Assembly: GCF_036244895.1 (NCBI RefSeq)
Contig: NZ_BQKE01000002.1
Coordinates: 1,426,001 to 1,490,000 of the forward strand
Source: Persicobacter diffluens
GTDB lineage: Bacteria > Bacteroidota > Bacteroidia > Cytophagales > Cyclobacteriaceae
DNA: 64,000 nt
Direction of reading: 5' to 3'
Positions 9,118 to 18,708 of this stretch are shown here, one piece after another (within the stretch, counting starts at the first letter, position 1; each line of letters opens with the position of its first letter). The notes beneath the pieces were generated by a model, which worked only from the letters and a program-made list of their open reading frames with translations, searched no databases and was not told the origin of the DNA. A program made the position numbers and the translations under genes.

Positions 9118-11007
9118 ATGTTGAGGCTGGTTCAATATTTGTTTTTTTCCTTTTTTTTGTGGTCTTGTGGTCAACAGGAAAAGATTGAGCACTATGATGT
9201 TTTGGTGGTGGGTGGTGGCACTAGTGGAGTTGCGGCCGGGATCCAATCTGCCAGATCAGGGGCATCAACGATCATCTTAGAAGAGCACCAATGGCTGGGG
9301 GGAATGCTCACCTCAGCGGGGGTTTCTTGCGTGGATGGTAATCATGACCTTCCAAGTGGCTTTTGGGGCGAATTTCGAGATAGTTTAATTCACCGTTATG
9401 GAGATGAAAAAGCCTTGGCAACTGGTTGGGTAAGCAAGGTGAATTTTGAGCCTGAGGTTGGAAAGGACATTTTCTTGAATATGACCCGGGCGGAGGAGAG
9501 ACTTAGCGTTGTATTTAATAGTAAAGTTCAGGCTGCAGAACGTCAGGGAGGACTTTGGACTATTAGGTATAATGAAAAGGGGCAGGGCCGTACCGTGACT
9601 GCGGAGGTATTAATTGACGCTACTGAGTTAGGAGATATCGCAGCAAAATTGGGGGTTCCTTACGACATGGGAATGGATGCCAGGTCGGCTTCCGGGGAAG
9701 AGATTGCACCGGAGCAGGCGAATGATGTGATACAGGATCTGACCTATGTAATGATTTTGAAAGATTATGGTCATAAAGTGGCTACAGTTCGCCCGGAAAA
9801 CTATCATCCTGAAGATTTTTATTGTGCTACAGATCATGAAAAATGCACTGAACCAAAGCCGAATCAGGCCAAGTGGGCAAAAGAAAGTATGATCACCTAT
9901 GGGAAATTACCCAATGGAAAATATATGATCAATTGGCCGATAGATGGGAATGATTATTATGCTAATATCATTGAAGAAGATGAAGCCGGGAGGGAGCGAT
10001 TATTAGCAGAGGCGAAAGATTATTCTTTAGGCTTTCTATATTATTTACAAACTGAATTAGGTTTTGAATCTTTCGGTTTGGATAGTGCGCAGTTTCCCAC
10101 CACCGATGGTTTCCCATTTATCCCTTATCATCGGGAATCCAGAAGGTTTCATGGTTTAGCGCGTTTTGATGTGAATCACGTTGCTCAACCTTATGAACAG
10201 GAGGATGCACTTTACCGAACGGCGGTTTTGGTCGGAGATTATCCCATAGACCATCACCATTATCGATATCCAAATTGGAAAACATTGCCGGAGTTGCATT
10301 TCTTTCCTGTGCCTTCTTATGGCTTACCTTTAGGGGCGTTGGTGCCTGAAAAAGTGGAGAATTTAATTGTGGCTGAAAAGTCTATTTCTGTCTCCAATAT
10401 TGTCAACGGGACTACAAGACTACAGCCTGTTGTACTTCAAATTGGACAGGCAGCCGGGAATTTGGCCGCTACCGCCGTCAACTTAAAAATGAAAGTGAGC
10501 GAGGTACCGGTTAGAGCAGTTCAAGATGCTCAATTAGCCGCAGGTGCTTATTTATTACCTTATTTGGATGTTGAAAAAGGAACCCCCCATTTTGAGGTTT
10601 ATCAAAAAATTGGGGCGACTGGTTTGCTTAGAGGGAAGGGAATGAATGTCGGTTGGTCCAATCAAACATGGTTGCAAATCGAAGAACCATTAACGCAAGA
10701 GGCTCTTGTTATCGGAATTAAGGATTTTACTTCCGTAATGCCTGAACTTTCTTTTGGAGCTGATGAAGTGAGTCTTAAGGAAGGATTGATGGCCATTAAA
10801 TGGTTAGCTGATTATTATAAAATTGAAAATGATCAGTTGACAACAGTGGCTCAATTGTGGGACGGGGTAATGCAGGAACAACTTTTAATGGCTGAAGCAG
10901 ATTTGAATCGTCCGATGCTTCGTGGAGAATATGCCAGAATATTAGATTTTTATCTTGATCCCTTCCATTTACAAGGGGTGAATTATTCCGGTTCCTTTAT
11001 AAAATAA
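9118..11007 (+). CDS. FAD-dependent oxidoreductase, predicted lipoprotein
   Basis: 629 residues. The N-terminus MLRLVQYLFFSFFLWSCGQQ has a lipobox with Cys17, so it is probably membrane-anchored outside the cytoplasm. A classic dinucleotide-binding segment follows (DVLVVGGGTSGVAAGIQSARSGA ending in ILEE), and the later GMLTSAGVSCVDGN and GDIAAKLGVPYDMG segments match the FAD_oxidored (PF12831) family. The C-terminal third contains NGTTRLQPVVLQIGQAAGNLAA, the second FAD contact. Starts 3 bp after the GHL10 stop. Such proteins recur in Bacteroidota glycan loci, but the oxidised substrate is not known. An exported flavoprotein needs a Tat-type or folded-cofactor solution; no twin-arginine is visible here, which is odd. 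Confidence 0.8.
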   Translation: MLRLVQYLFFSFFLWSCGQQEKIEHYDVLVVGGGTSGVAAGIQSARSGASTIILEEHQWLGGMLTSAGVSCVDGNHDLPSGFWGEFRDSLIHRYGDEKALATGWVSKVNFEPEVGKDIFLNMTRAEERLSVVFNSKVQAAERQGGLWTIRYNEKGQGRTVTAEVLIDATELGDIAAKLGVPYDMGMDARSASGEEIAPEQANDVIQDLTYVMILKDYGHKVATVRPENYHPEDFYCATDHEKCTEPKPNQAKWAKESMITYGKLPNGKYMINWPIDGNDYYANIIEEDEAGRERLLAEAKDYSLGFLYYLQTELGFESFGLDSAQFPTTDGFPFIPYHRESRRFHGLARFDVNHVAQPYEQEDALYRTAVLVGDYPIDHHHYRYPNWKTLPELHFFPVPSYGLPLGALVPEKVENLIVAEKSISVSNIVNGTTRLQPVVLQIGQAAGNLAATAVNLKMKVSEVPVRAVQDAQLAAGAYLLPYLDVEKGTPHFEVYQKIGATGLLRGKGMNVGWSNQTWLQIEEPLTQEALVIGIKDFTSVMPELSFGADEVSLKEGLMAIKWLADYYKIENDQLTTVAQLWDGVMQEQLLMAEADLNRPMLRGEYARILDFYLDPFHLQGVNYSGSFIK

Positions 11008-11013
11008 TTGAAT

Positions 11014-13245
11014 ATGAAAAGAATATATTTTTCCTTATTGGTTTTGGCCTCGGCCCTTTGGGCTTGTCAGCCGGAAGAGCAACAGGTGTCAGAAATTGAC
11101 TTTACGCAACATGTGAATCCTTTAATAGGATCCGGAGGGCATGGGCATGTTTTTGTTGGGGCTAATGTGCCCTTCGGAATGATGCAATTAGGACCCGTTA
11201 ATTTATCTAAAGGATGGGATTGGTGTTCAGGTTATCATGATACTGACTCAACGGTGATAGGCTTTTCCCATACCCGTCTGAGTGGTACAGGAATTGGTGA
11301 TTTGGGAGATGTCCTGCTTATGCCAATGACCGGGGCTTTAAATTTTGACAAAGGTACTCCTGAAAATATGGCAGCGGGATTTGTCTCCACTTTTGATAAA
11401 GCTAAAGAAATAGCTCAACCGGGTTTTTATCAAGTGGAGCTTGAAAAGTATGGAGTACTTGCGCAATTAACGGCTAGTGAGCGAGTAGGATTCCATCACT
11501 ATGATTTCCCTTCTAAGGAGGGGAATTTTCTCTTGCTAGATTTGGGAGAGGGTATTGGTAAAGATGAAGTTGTAACTTCAGGCCTGGAATTAATAAATGA
11601 CCATACAATAGTGGGTTATCGAGCATCCAAGGGTTGGGCTCAATCTCAAAAGGTCTATTTTGTGGCGCAGTCTTCAGCACCATTAAAGTTGGAGGCATTG
11701 AAGGTTGATGGAGTGGCTGTTCAGTCCACCAGTGCGGAAGGAAAAGTAGTTCAATTGGGGCTGTCCATTCCAGACCAAAGTTCATTAGACCTTAAGGTGG
11801 CACTTTCCTATGTGAGTATTGAAAATGCGGAAAAAAACCTTAAAGCGGAAGGACAAATTGATTTCGAACAAGCAAAAATCAATGCAAAAGAAAAGTGGAA
11901 TGCAGAGTTAGGGAAAATTGAAGCTTCCTTTGAAGATCAGGCCAATCAGGAGATTTTCTATACGGGGCTTTACCATGCCGCTTTTGCGCCTCAGATTTTT
12001 TCCGATGTAACGGGAGATTATATGGGAGCGGATGGATTAGCAAAGCATGCCGACCATAATACTTATACGGTTTTTTCTTTATGGGATACTTATCGTGCTA
12101 CTCATCCATTATTTAATATTTTACAACCAAATAGAGTAAATGATTTTGTAGCCACCATGTTGAATATCTACGAGGAGCAGGGGAAGCTTCCGGTTTGGCA
12201 TTTGGTTGGTAATGAAACGAATACGATGGTGGGTTATCACGCAGTACCGGTGATTGTAGATGCTTATTTGAAAGGATATACCGATTTTGATGTAGAAAAG
12301 GCTTATGAAGCCATGAAGTCCTTTGCCAAAAGTGAGGAACGTGGATTAAAATATGTGAATGAAATCGAGTACATTCCTGCAGATAAAGAGGGCTGGTCTG
12401 TAGCTAAGGCATTGGAGTATGCGATTGATGATCATGCTATTGCGGCTATGGCTAAAAGTCTGGGGCGCGAGGAAGATTATGAATATTTTAATAAAAGAGC
12501 GAAATATTATCAGCACTATTTTGATGTGGAAACCGGTTTTATGCGAGGGAAATTGGAAAATGGTCAGTGGCGAACGCCCTTTAATCCTTCACATTCTCTA
12601 CATATGGAAGATGATTATGTAGAAGGTAATGCATGGCAATATACCTGGCTGGTGCCCCATGATGTGAAAGGCATGGCTCAACTTTTCGGAGGAAAAGACA
12701 AGATGCTGCAACAATTAGATAATTTATTTGCGGCTTCTTCTGAGCTGAATGAAGGTGCTTCTATTGATATCAGCGGGATGATCGGTCAATATGCGCATGG
12801 CAACGAGCCTAGCCATCATATTATCTATCTGTACAATATGCTGGGGCAGCATTGGAAAGGAGAGCCGTTGATTCAGGAAGTTTATGAGCAATTTTACAAA
12901 GCTAATCCAAATGGCTTAATAGGAAATGAAGATTGCGGTCAGATGTCCTCCTGGTTTATTTTCTCTGCTTTAGGCTTTTATCCGGTGGATCCAGTAGGTG
13001 GGGAATATGTTTTTGGTAGTCCGTTAGTAGAGCAGGCTTCGGTTCAATTGCCTAATGGTAAAGCATTTAGTGTGAAGAAGACGAAGACTGGAGAAAAAAA
13101 TACTTTTCTTCAGGAGATCAGGCTGAATGGAGAGCGAATGGATCGTAATGCATTAAAACATAGTGAATTGATGGCTGGTGGATCCATAGAGTATGTGATG
13201 GGGGATAAGCCAAATCATGACTTGTTTAAAATATTTACAAATTAA
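11014..13245 (+). CDS. GH92 family alpha-mannosidase, lipoprotein
   Basis: 743 residues from the ATG at 11014 (a TTG two codons upstream is less likely). Signal peptide with lipobox LWAC gives a lipoprotein. Strong GH92 signatures: VNPLIGSGGHGHVFVGANVPFG, FSHTRLSGTGIGDLGD, WHLVGNETNTMVGYHA, GNEPSHH and GNEDCGQMSSW. E598 in GNEPSHH is the family's catalytic acid and D640 lies in the calcium/base motif, so the enzyme should be active. GH92 enzymes are calcium-dependent inverting exo-alpha-mannosidases. It is the last gene of the operon starting with the symporter and is followed by a perfect terminator. Linkage specificity cannot be read from sequence. Confidence 0.92.
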   Translation: MKRIYFSLLVLASALWACQPEEQQVSEIDFTQHVNPLIGSGGHGHVFVGANVPFGMMQLGPVNLSKGWDWCSGYHDTDSTVIGFSHTRLSGTGIGDLGDVLLMPMTGALNFDKGTPENMAAGFVSTFDKAKEIAQPGFYQVELEKYGVLAQLTASERVGFHHYDFPSKEGNFLLLDLGEGIGKDEVVTSGLELINDHTIVGYRASKGWAQSQKVYFVAQSSAPLKLEALKVDGVAVQSTSAEGKVVQLGLSIPDQSSLDLKVALSYVSIENAEKNLKAEGQIDFEQAKINAKEKWNAELGKIEASFEDQANQEIFYTGLYHAAFAPQIFSDVTGDYMGADGLAKHADHNTYTVFSLWDTYRATHPLFNILQPNRVNDFVATMLNIYEEQGKLPVWHLVGNETNTMVGYHAVPVIVDAYLKGYTDFDVEKAYEAMKSFAKSEERGLKYVNEIEYIPADKEGWSVAKALEYAIDDHAIAAMAKSLGREEDYEYFNKRAKYYQHYFDVETGFMRGKLENGQWRTPFNPSHSLHMEDDYVEGNAWQYTWLVPHDVKGMAQLFGGKDKMLQQLDNLFAASSELNEGASIDISGMIGQYAHGNEPSHHIIYLYNMLGQHWKGEPLIQEVYEQFYKANPNGLIGNEDCGQMSSWFIFSALGFYPVDPVGGEYVFGSPLVEQASVQLPNGKAFSVKKTKTGEKNTFLQEIRLNGERMDRNALKHSELMAGGSIEYVMGDKPNHDLFKIFTN

Positions 13246-13269
13246 TCCCCAAATAAGTATAGAATAGTT

Positions 13270-13296
13270 AGGACGGCTAGTGCCGTCCTTTTTTTA
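13270..13296 (+). terminator. intrinsic terminator after GH92
   Basis: Perfect 8-bp stem AGGACGGC / GCCGTCCT with a TAGT loop and a following T7 run. It ends the 2590-13245 operon before susC. Confidence 0.9.
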
Positions 13297-13675
13297 TGAT
13301 GATCCAGTATTGGGTATAAATTAATTGAAAACAGAGGCAATTAATGGCATATGTTGTTCAATTTGGTCATCATTTCTTATCTGTATTTAGAAAGCCATTT
13401 CGAATATTTAGCCTGCAGGAGCTAATGTTTTTTTTAATTAAATTCAAAATTTGATAAAATAGAGTGGTTTTTCGCGTATTTCGAAAAAATATGGCGGAAA
13501 AACCAGATTTGAATTTTCATTTAATTAAATTTCTTATAAATTAGAGGTGTAATTAAGCTGGGTTTAGCTTTTTAGTGTATTAGCCCCGAGTATTTAAATA
13601 AATTTTTTAATTCAGAGGTCGGGGTGAATATCAATTTTTAGAAATGGTTTATTTTTTCAAAATCAGTATATCTAT
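13297..13675. other. intergenic leader region of the susC gene
   Basis: About 380 bp, AT-rich, without an open frame. It must carry the promoter of the SusC/SusD transcript. No exact TAnnTTTG box was found by eye, and no long inverted repeat. Confidence 0.5.
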
Positions 13676-16600
13676 ATGAAAACAAGGTTGACGCTATTTT
13701 TAATCTTAACATTGGTGTCATTTCATGCCTTTGCCCAAGAGATAAAAATTGAGGGATTGGTGACGGATGCTAATGGAGAGCCCATGATCGGGGTAAATGT
13801 GATTGAGAAAGGAACTACTAATGGAACCACTACCAATTTTGATGGGCAATATGTGATTTCATTAAATGCTTCCTCAGAGATTTTAACCTACTCCTTTATA
13901 GGTTATAAAGATCAGGAGCAACGGATCGGAAATCGGACGAAGATTGATGTGATCATGCAAGAGGATGTGGTGGCTTTGCAAGATGTGGTGGTAACTGCAT
14001 TAGGCATTGAGCGAGAAAAAAACGCCATTGGTTATTCGGTTGAGAGTGTCTCAGGAAATGATCTAATGGCGACAGATAATGTTTCCCCCTTAAACTCCCT
14101 TGCTGGGGCTGTTTCTGGATTGAATGTTCAGAATACCGGCGGAGGGCCTGGAGGGTCGACCAAAATGTTGATTCGAGGCGCCAACTCTATTACAGGGAGT
14201 AATGAGCCGTTGTATGTAATTGACGGAATGCCTTTGGATAATTCCTCGGCAATCACCGGTACAGATGGAGGAGGTTTTGATTATGGTAACGCAGCCAATA
14301 ACATTAATCCGGAAGATATTGAGTCTATCTCGGTATTGAAGGGGGGCGCAGCGGCCGCTCTTTATGGTTCTCGGGGACAAAATGGGGTAGTGATGATTAC
14401 CACCAAGAAAGGGACTAAAGGAAAGGTAGCCGTTAACTTTAAAACCGGTGTAACTTTTTCTCAAGCCTTGATTAATCCGGATTTCCAAAATGACTATGCA
14501 CAGGGAAGTAAAGGGGAGTATTCTTTTCTGGGGAATACCCAAAGTTGGGGGCCAAAAATGCAGGGGCAAACAGTGACCAATTTTTTAGGAGAGCAGCAAG
14601 TGCTTAACCCCAATTATGAAAACCCTTATGATGAATTTTATCAAACAGGGACTTCTATAAATAATTCGATTTCGGTATCAAAAGCGCATGATACAGGAAG
14701 CTTCTATATCTCGGGTACTTATCTGGATACCAAAGGGGTGGTTCCCAATGAGGAATTTTCAAAATTAAACCTCAATATACGGGTAGAACAAAAAATTACA
14801 GATTTTTTGACCATTGATAGTAAACTAAACATCATTGATCAGAACGCTAGTAACCGTCCTAATCTTCTAAACTCTCCCGATAATACAGTATACTCCTTGT
14901 ATCATATCCCCAGGTCGGTGACGATGAATCAGTTGAGTTCATACAGGACGCTCGATGGTTTACCAGTGATTCACACCAATCCTTATTCTCTAAATAATGG
15001 TAATGTGATTTATGCAGGTGATGACTTTAAATTTGGAGAGTCTCCTTTATTACAAAACCCATATTGGACGACTAATCTCAATACCAATGAGGATACCCGA
15101 AGAAGGATTATTGGATTTGTAAAATTAGATTTTGATCTGTTGAAGATTTTTCCGCAAGTCAAATTGGATAAATTTGATTTCATGGCCAGAGGGGGAACAG
15201 ATTATTTCTCTGATACCCGAAGAAAGCAGGCACATGATAAAACTTTTTTTAAGCCGGGTGGCCTTGCGGAATTAAACGTTTACAGAGGGAATACCATGGA
15301 ATCCAATTATGATTTTTTACTTAGTGGATTCAAACAATATCGAAATCTGGGAGTGAGTGCCTCCGTTGGTGGAAATATTAGACACAATCAGATGGAGTTT
15401 TCCAATGGTTATTCAGCAAGTGGGATAATTAACCCTTATGGGAATTATGTATTGAATAATTTCTCAAATATTCAGTCCACGGAAGGAATAACCGAGCGCG
15501 TTACGCAATCTTTATATGGTATGATGACATTCGATTATAAATCCATGTTATACCTGGATTTATCTTATCGGAATGATTGGAGTTCTACACTTTCGCCTAA
15601 AAATTGGTCTTTCAGTTACCCCTCTGCAAGTTTGAGTTGGGTACTTTCGGAGAGCTTTACTATGCCTGAGGGAATAGACTTTCTTAAGTTAAGAAGTTCA
15701 TGGGCCGTTGTTGGTGGTGATATAGGCCCAGGAAGATTAATGTATAACTACACCGTTAATGCCAATCAGTATTTTGGGCTTCCTTATGGAGGTATTCCTG
15801 CTATCAGACCTAATGAACATATTCTTCCAGAAATGACCAATAGCTCAGAAGTAGGCTTGGAGGCTAAATTTTTCAATAGTCGATTAAATGTAGATTTAGC
15901 TTACTATCAATCGGGTACTAAAAATCAAATCTTTGAGGCTCCGGTAGCGCATAGTTCAGGTTTTGAGTCTGCGCTAATTAATGCAGGTTACATTAGAAAC
16001 AGAGGGTTTGAATTTGCAGTTTCGGCAGATGTGCTGAGAAAAGAAAAGACGCAACTTACCCTTTCAATTAATGGTAGTAGAAATTTTGCAGAGGTAGTAG
16101 AGCTTGCAGAGGATGTTGATATGCTTGCTGTAGGAGGATTAGGAGGCGTTGAAATCCAGGTGCGTGAAGGGCATATACCGGGACTTATTGTGGGTACCGC
16201 ATATCAAAGAGATTCAAATGGGAATATTGTACTGGATGATCAACACCTTCCGGTCGTAAAAACGATGGAAGATGGAAATATTGATAACCAGGTCATTTTG
16301 GGTAATGCTTTGCCGACCTGGGTTGGAGGATTTGGAGGTAATTTCAGACATGGGAATTTTGTGGCGGATATTTTCTTTGATGCAAAATTTGGTCACCATA
16401 TTTACTCTTATTCTAATGCTTACGGGAATAATCTAGGGGCACTTTCAGCGACTGTTGATGGCCGTGACGAATGGTATGAAGCACTGGAAATGAGCGGTGT
16501 TTTAGGTATTCCGGCCAATCAGATCGGTGGTAAGCCAGTGGATGGAGTTGTCGATGGAGTCAATGGAACATATTATGCTGATCCGCAAATGTATTATGAG

Positions 16601-16873
16601 CGTGAGATGAGAATAGATGAAGCCAATGTTTTTGATGCCTCTTACATTAGGTTACAAAGAGTATCGGTAGGTTATAGATTTAATAAGCCATTTAACAATA
16701 CTTTTTCCGCTATTCAGGTGTCTTTGGTGGCTAATAATCTGGGATATTTGTATCGTAAAACGCCGAATATTTCTCCAAATTCTGCTTTTGTAGGCGGTAC
16801 ATTTGGTGGAGTTGAAATGTTTGCCTATCCGGAATTAAGAAACTTTGGTTTCAATCTTACCTTTGATTTTTAA
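13676..16873 (+). CDS. SusC/RagA-type TonB-dependent outer-membrane transporter
   Basis: 1065 residues with signal peptide ending near HAFAQ. Residues ~25-105 form the carboxypeptidase-regulatory-like beta-sandwich (GLVTDANGEPMIGVNVIEKGTTNGTTTNFDGQY is its core), followed by the TonB box/plug region (VALQDVVVTALGIEREKNAIGYSV, SLAGAVSGLNVQNTG, DGMPLDNSS, ISVLKGGAAAALYGSRGQNGVVMITTKKG) and a 22-strand barrel ending in aromatic NFGFNLTFDF. Imports oligosaccharides across the outer membrane with energy from TonB-ExbBD and forms a complex with the SusD lipoprotein encoded 12 bp downstream. No STN domain, so no anti-sigma signalling is expected. Confidence 0.95.
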   Translation: MKTRLTLFLILTLVSFHAFAQEIKIEGLVTDANGEPMIGVNVIEKGTTNGTTTNFDGQYVISLNASSEILTYSFIGYKDQEQRIGNRTKIDVIMQEDVVALQDVVVTALGIEREKNAIGYSVESVSGNDLMATDNVSPLNSLAGAVSGLNVQNTGGGPGGSTKMLIRGANSITGSNEPLYVIDGMPLDNSSAITGTDGGGFDYGNAANNINPEDIESISVLKGGAAAALYGSRGQNGVVMITTKKGTKGKVAVNFKTGVTFSQALINPDFQNDYAQGSKGEYSFLGNTQSWGPKMQGQTVTNFLGEQQVLNPNYENPYDEFYQTGTSINNSISVSKAHDTGSFYISGTYLDTKGVVPNEEFSKLNLNIRVEQKITDFLTIDSKLNIIDQNASNRPNLLNSPDNTVYSLYHIPRSVTMNQLSSYRTLDGLPVIHTNPYSLNNGNVIYAGDDFKFGESPLLQNPYWTTNLNTNEDTRRRIIGFVKLDFDLLKIFPQVKLDKFDFMARGGTDYFSDTRRKQAHDKTFFKPGGLAELNVYRGNTMESNYDFLLSGFKQYRNLGVSASVGGNIRHNQMEFSNGYSASGIINPYGNYVLNNFSNIQSTEGITERVTQSLYGMMTFDYKSMLYLDLSYRNDWSSTLSPKNWSFSYPSASLSWVLSESFTMPEGIDFLKLRSSWAVVGGDIGPGRLMYNYTVNANQYFGLPYGGIPAIRPNEHILPEMTNSSEVGLEAKFFNSRLNVDLAYYQSGTKNQIFEAPVAHSSGFESALINAGYIRNRGFEFAVSADVLRKEKTQLTLSINGSRNFAEVVELAEDVDMLAVGGLGGVEIQVREGHIPGLIVGTAYQRDSNGNIVLDDQHLPVVKTMEDGNIDNQVILGNALPTWVGGFGGNFRHGNFVADIFFDAKFGHHIYSYSNAYGNNLGALSATVDGRDEWYEALEMSGVLGIPANQIGGKPVDGVVDGVNGTYYADPQMYYEREMRIDEANVFDASYIRLQRVSVGYRFNKPFNNTFSAIQVSLVANNLGYLYRKTPNISPNSAFVGGTFGGVEMFAYPELRNFGFNLTFDF

Positions 16874-16885
16874 AAGCATATAAGC

Positions 16886-18418
16886 ATGAGAATTAATCAT
16901 ATTTTATATACATTTTTATTTGTTTGGGGCGTATTTATCACCGCTTGTACAAATTCTTTTGAAGAGATAAATAGACCTCAAACGGGGGCTCCCATTGTTG
17001 ATCCTGATCCCATGTTTACTCGGGCATTAGTAACCGGATCAGGGATGAGTTATCAAATTTGGCAACCTATTCACCAAACCCGTGGGTCTCAATGGACGCA
17101 GCACTGGTCAAATATTAAACAAGGCTTTACCATGGATAACTATGAGCCTCAATTGGGGGATGATATTTGGCATTTTTATTATTCTAGGGCTTATTTTGCA
17201 CCATTAAATCTTAATTTTCAAACCAAAAAGTTAATTGAAGAAACGGGGGGGAATCCAATTAAAATGGCCTGTGCAAGAATCTGGAATGTTTATTTATTTC
17301 ATGTTGTTACAGATATTTTTGGAGATGTTCCTTATTTCGAAGCATTTCAAAACCTGAAGCCCAAATTTGATCCGCAAGAAGAAATCTACCGGGATTTACT
17401 TAAGGAATTAGAGGAGGCAGTGACGCAAATTGAAGAAAACGAAAATGGAGGATTTCCAACCTTTGGTGCTGCAGATGTACTTTATAATGGGGATTTGTTG
17501 AAGTGGAAAAAGTTTGCCAACTCCCTTACGCTTAGATTAGCTTTAAGAGTATCCAATGTTGATGCTGAATTGGCCAGAAATTACATTCAAAAAGTAAATC
17601 CTGAAATGACTATTGCGAACAAAGATGAGTCTGCGCTTTTACTTACCGAGTTAGGTAGCCAGGCCGTTACGCATGAGGTAAAAAATGCAATGGGATTCAT
17701 TTATAGCTGGAACGAAGTTAGGGTTTCAAAGACTTTAATGGATTACTTGGATGGAACTCACTTTGGAGGTGTAGTTGATCCCAGAATTTATCAATATGTC
17801 GAGCCTTCCACAGAAAATGATGATTTCGTCGGACTTGAAAATGGACAATATGCGGCAGATTTGGGTGCTGATCAGGAGTATTACAGGACAAACTATTGCA
17901 ATATTGGCCCCTACTTTAATACCCAGGACCATAATGTTGAATTGTTTTTATTAACGTATTCAGAAACACAGTTTTTACTAGCGGAAGCAAAATTAAAAGG
18001 GTATCTGAACGGAGGGAATTCTTCGTCTGAATATTATCAAAATGGCATCAAGGCTTCTTTCGAGCAGTTTAGATATTTTTGGGATGGAACAGAGGCGATC
18101 AGTCCATCAGATCAGGAGGCCTATTTACAGGCTCCGGGTGTTGTATTTGATGCAACCAAAGGCTTAGAACAGATTATTACCCAAAAGTGGATAGCCTTAT
18201 ATGGAAATGGCTTAGAGGCATGGGCGGAAAAACGCCGTACAGACTTTCCGGCAATTTCACCTCTTAAATATTCATTCCCGGGGAATTCCGATATGCCAAG
18301 AAGAGTGATGTTTTCTTCAAATGAATTACGATATAATCGGGAAAATTACGAGGCCGCAGTAGCCCGAATGGGGGGGAATACCCAATATACCCGCGTTTGG
18401 TGGGATGGCGGTAACTAA
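16886..18418 (+). CDS. SusD/RagB-type glycan-binding lipoprotein (SusD-like_2 type)
   Basis: 510 residues; lipobox FITAC gives an outer-membrane lipoprotein. The segments VYLFHVVTDIFGDVPYFEAF, LLKWKKFANSLTLRLALRVSN, ETQFLLAEAKLKG and GLEQIITQKWIALYGNGLEAWAEKRRT are the TPR-type core of the SusD-like_2 subfamily. It caps the SusC barrel and binds the glycan at the cell surface. Separated from susC by 12 bp and certainly cotranscribed. Its stop codon TAA is the first trinucleotide of a family A repeat. Confidence 0.93.
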   Translation: MRINHILYTFLFVWGVFITACTNSFEEINRPQTGAPIVDPDPMFTRALVTGSGMSYQIWQPIHQTRGSQWTQHWSNIKQGFTMDNYEPQLGDDIWHFYYSRAYFAPLNLNFQTKKLIEETGGNPIKMACARIWNVYLFHVVTDIFGDVPYFEAFQNLKPKFDPQEEIYRDLLKELEEAVTQIEENENGGFPTFGAADVLYNGDLLKWKKFANSLTLRLALRVSNVDAELARNYIQKVNPEMTIANKDESALLLTELGSQAVTHEVKNAMGFIYSWNEVRVSKTLMDYLDGTHFGGVVDPRIYQYVEPSTENDDFVGLENGQYAADLGADQEYYRTNYCNIGPYFNTQDHNVELFLLTYSETQFLLAEAKLKGYLNGGNSSSEYYQNGIKASFEQFRYFWDGTEAISPSDQEAYLQAPGVVFDATKGLEQIITQKWIALYGNGLEAWAEKRRTDFPAISPLKYSFPGNSDMPRRVMFSSNELRYNRENYEAAVARMGGNTQYTRVWWDGGN

Positions 18419-18647
18419 GCCGAATGATGCGGTTTTTAACACGCTCTTAAATCCTCCTTTATCCGTAAGGTGGGAAGAATGAAGAAATAGCTTCTTATTT
18501 CAACTTTTCCCATGGAAGCAGATGAAGGAGGAAAAAGCAAGCCTACCTAATTGGGGATTACTAAAAAAAGAGAAATACCTTTTTATTGCCTGATGGCAAG
18601 TTGATAGGCCGAACGCATCAAGTCTGGTGGTGCGAAATTCGGCTTAA
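18416..18647 (-). repeat. family A dispersed repeat, copy 2
   Basis: Reverse orientation: the tail end touches the SusD stop codon and the head end (GGTGGTGCGAAATTCGGCTTAA) lies at 18626-18647. The interior box is recognisable (TTAAATCCTCCTTTATCCGTAAGG, AAGAAATAGCTTCTTATTTC, GCAGATGAAGGAGGAAAAAGCAAGC split across the copy), with more changes than the best copies. Confidence 0.7.
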
Positions 18648-18654
18648 TTAAACA

Positions 18655-18688
18655 TGGAGACGGGAGCCTGCTCCCACTCCAATTTTTT
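18655..18688 (+). terminator. terminator-like hairpin just before the YkuD-like gene
   Basis: TGGAG and CTCCA form an outer stem around GGGAGC-CT-GCTCCC, followed by T6. It ends about 20 nt before the next start codon, so it could be the susCD terminator or an attenuator for the genes downstream. Confidence 0.65.
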
Positions 18689-18708
18689 GGGGATTTCAAT
18701 TGAATCGC

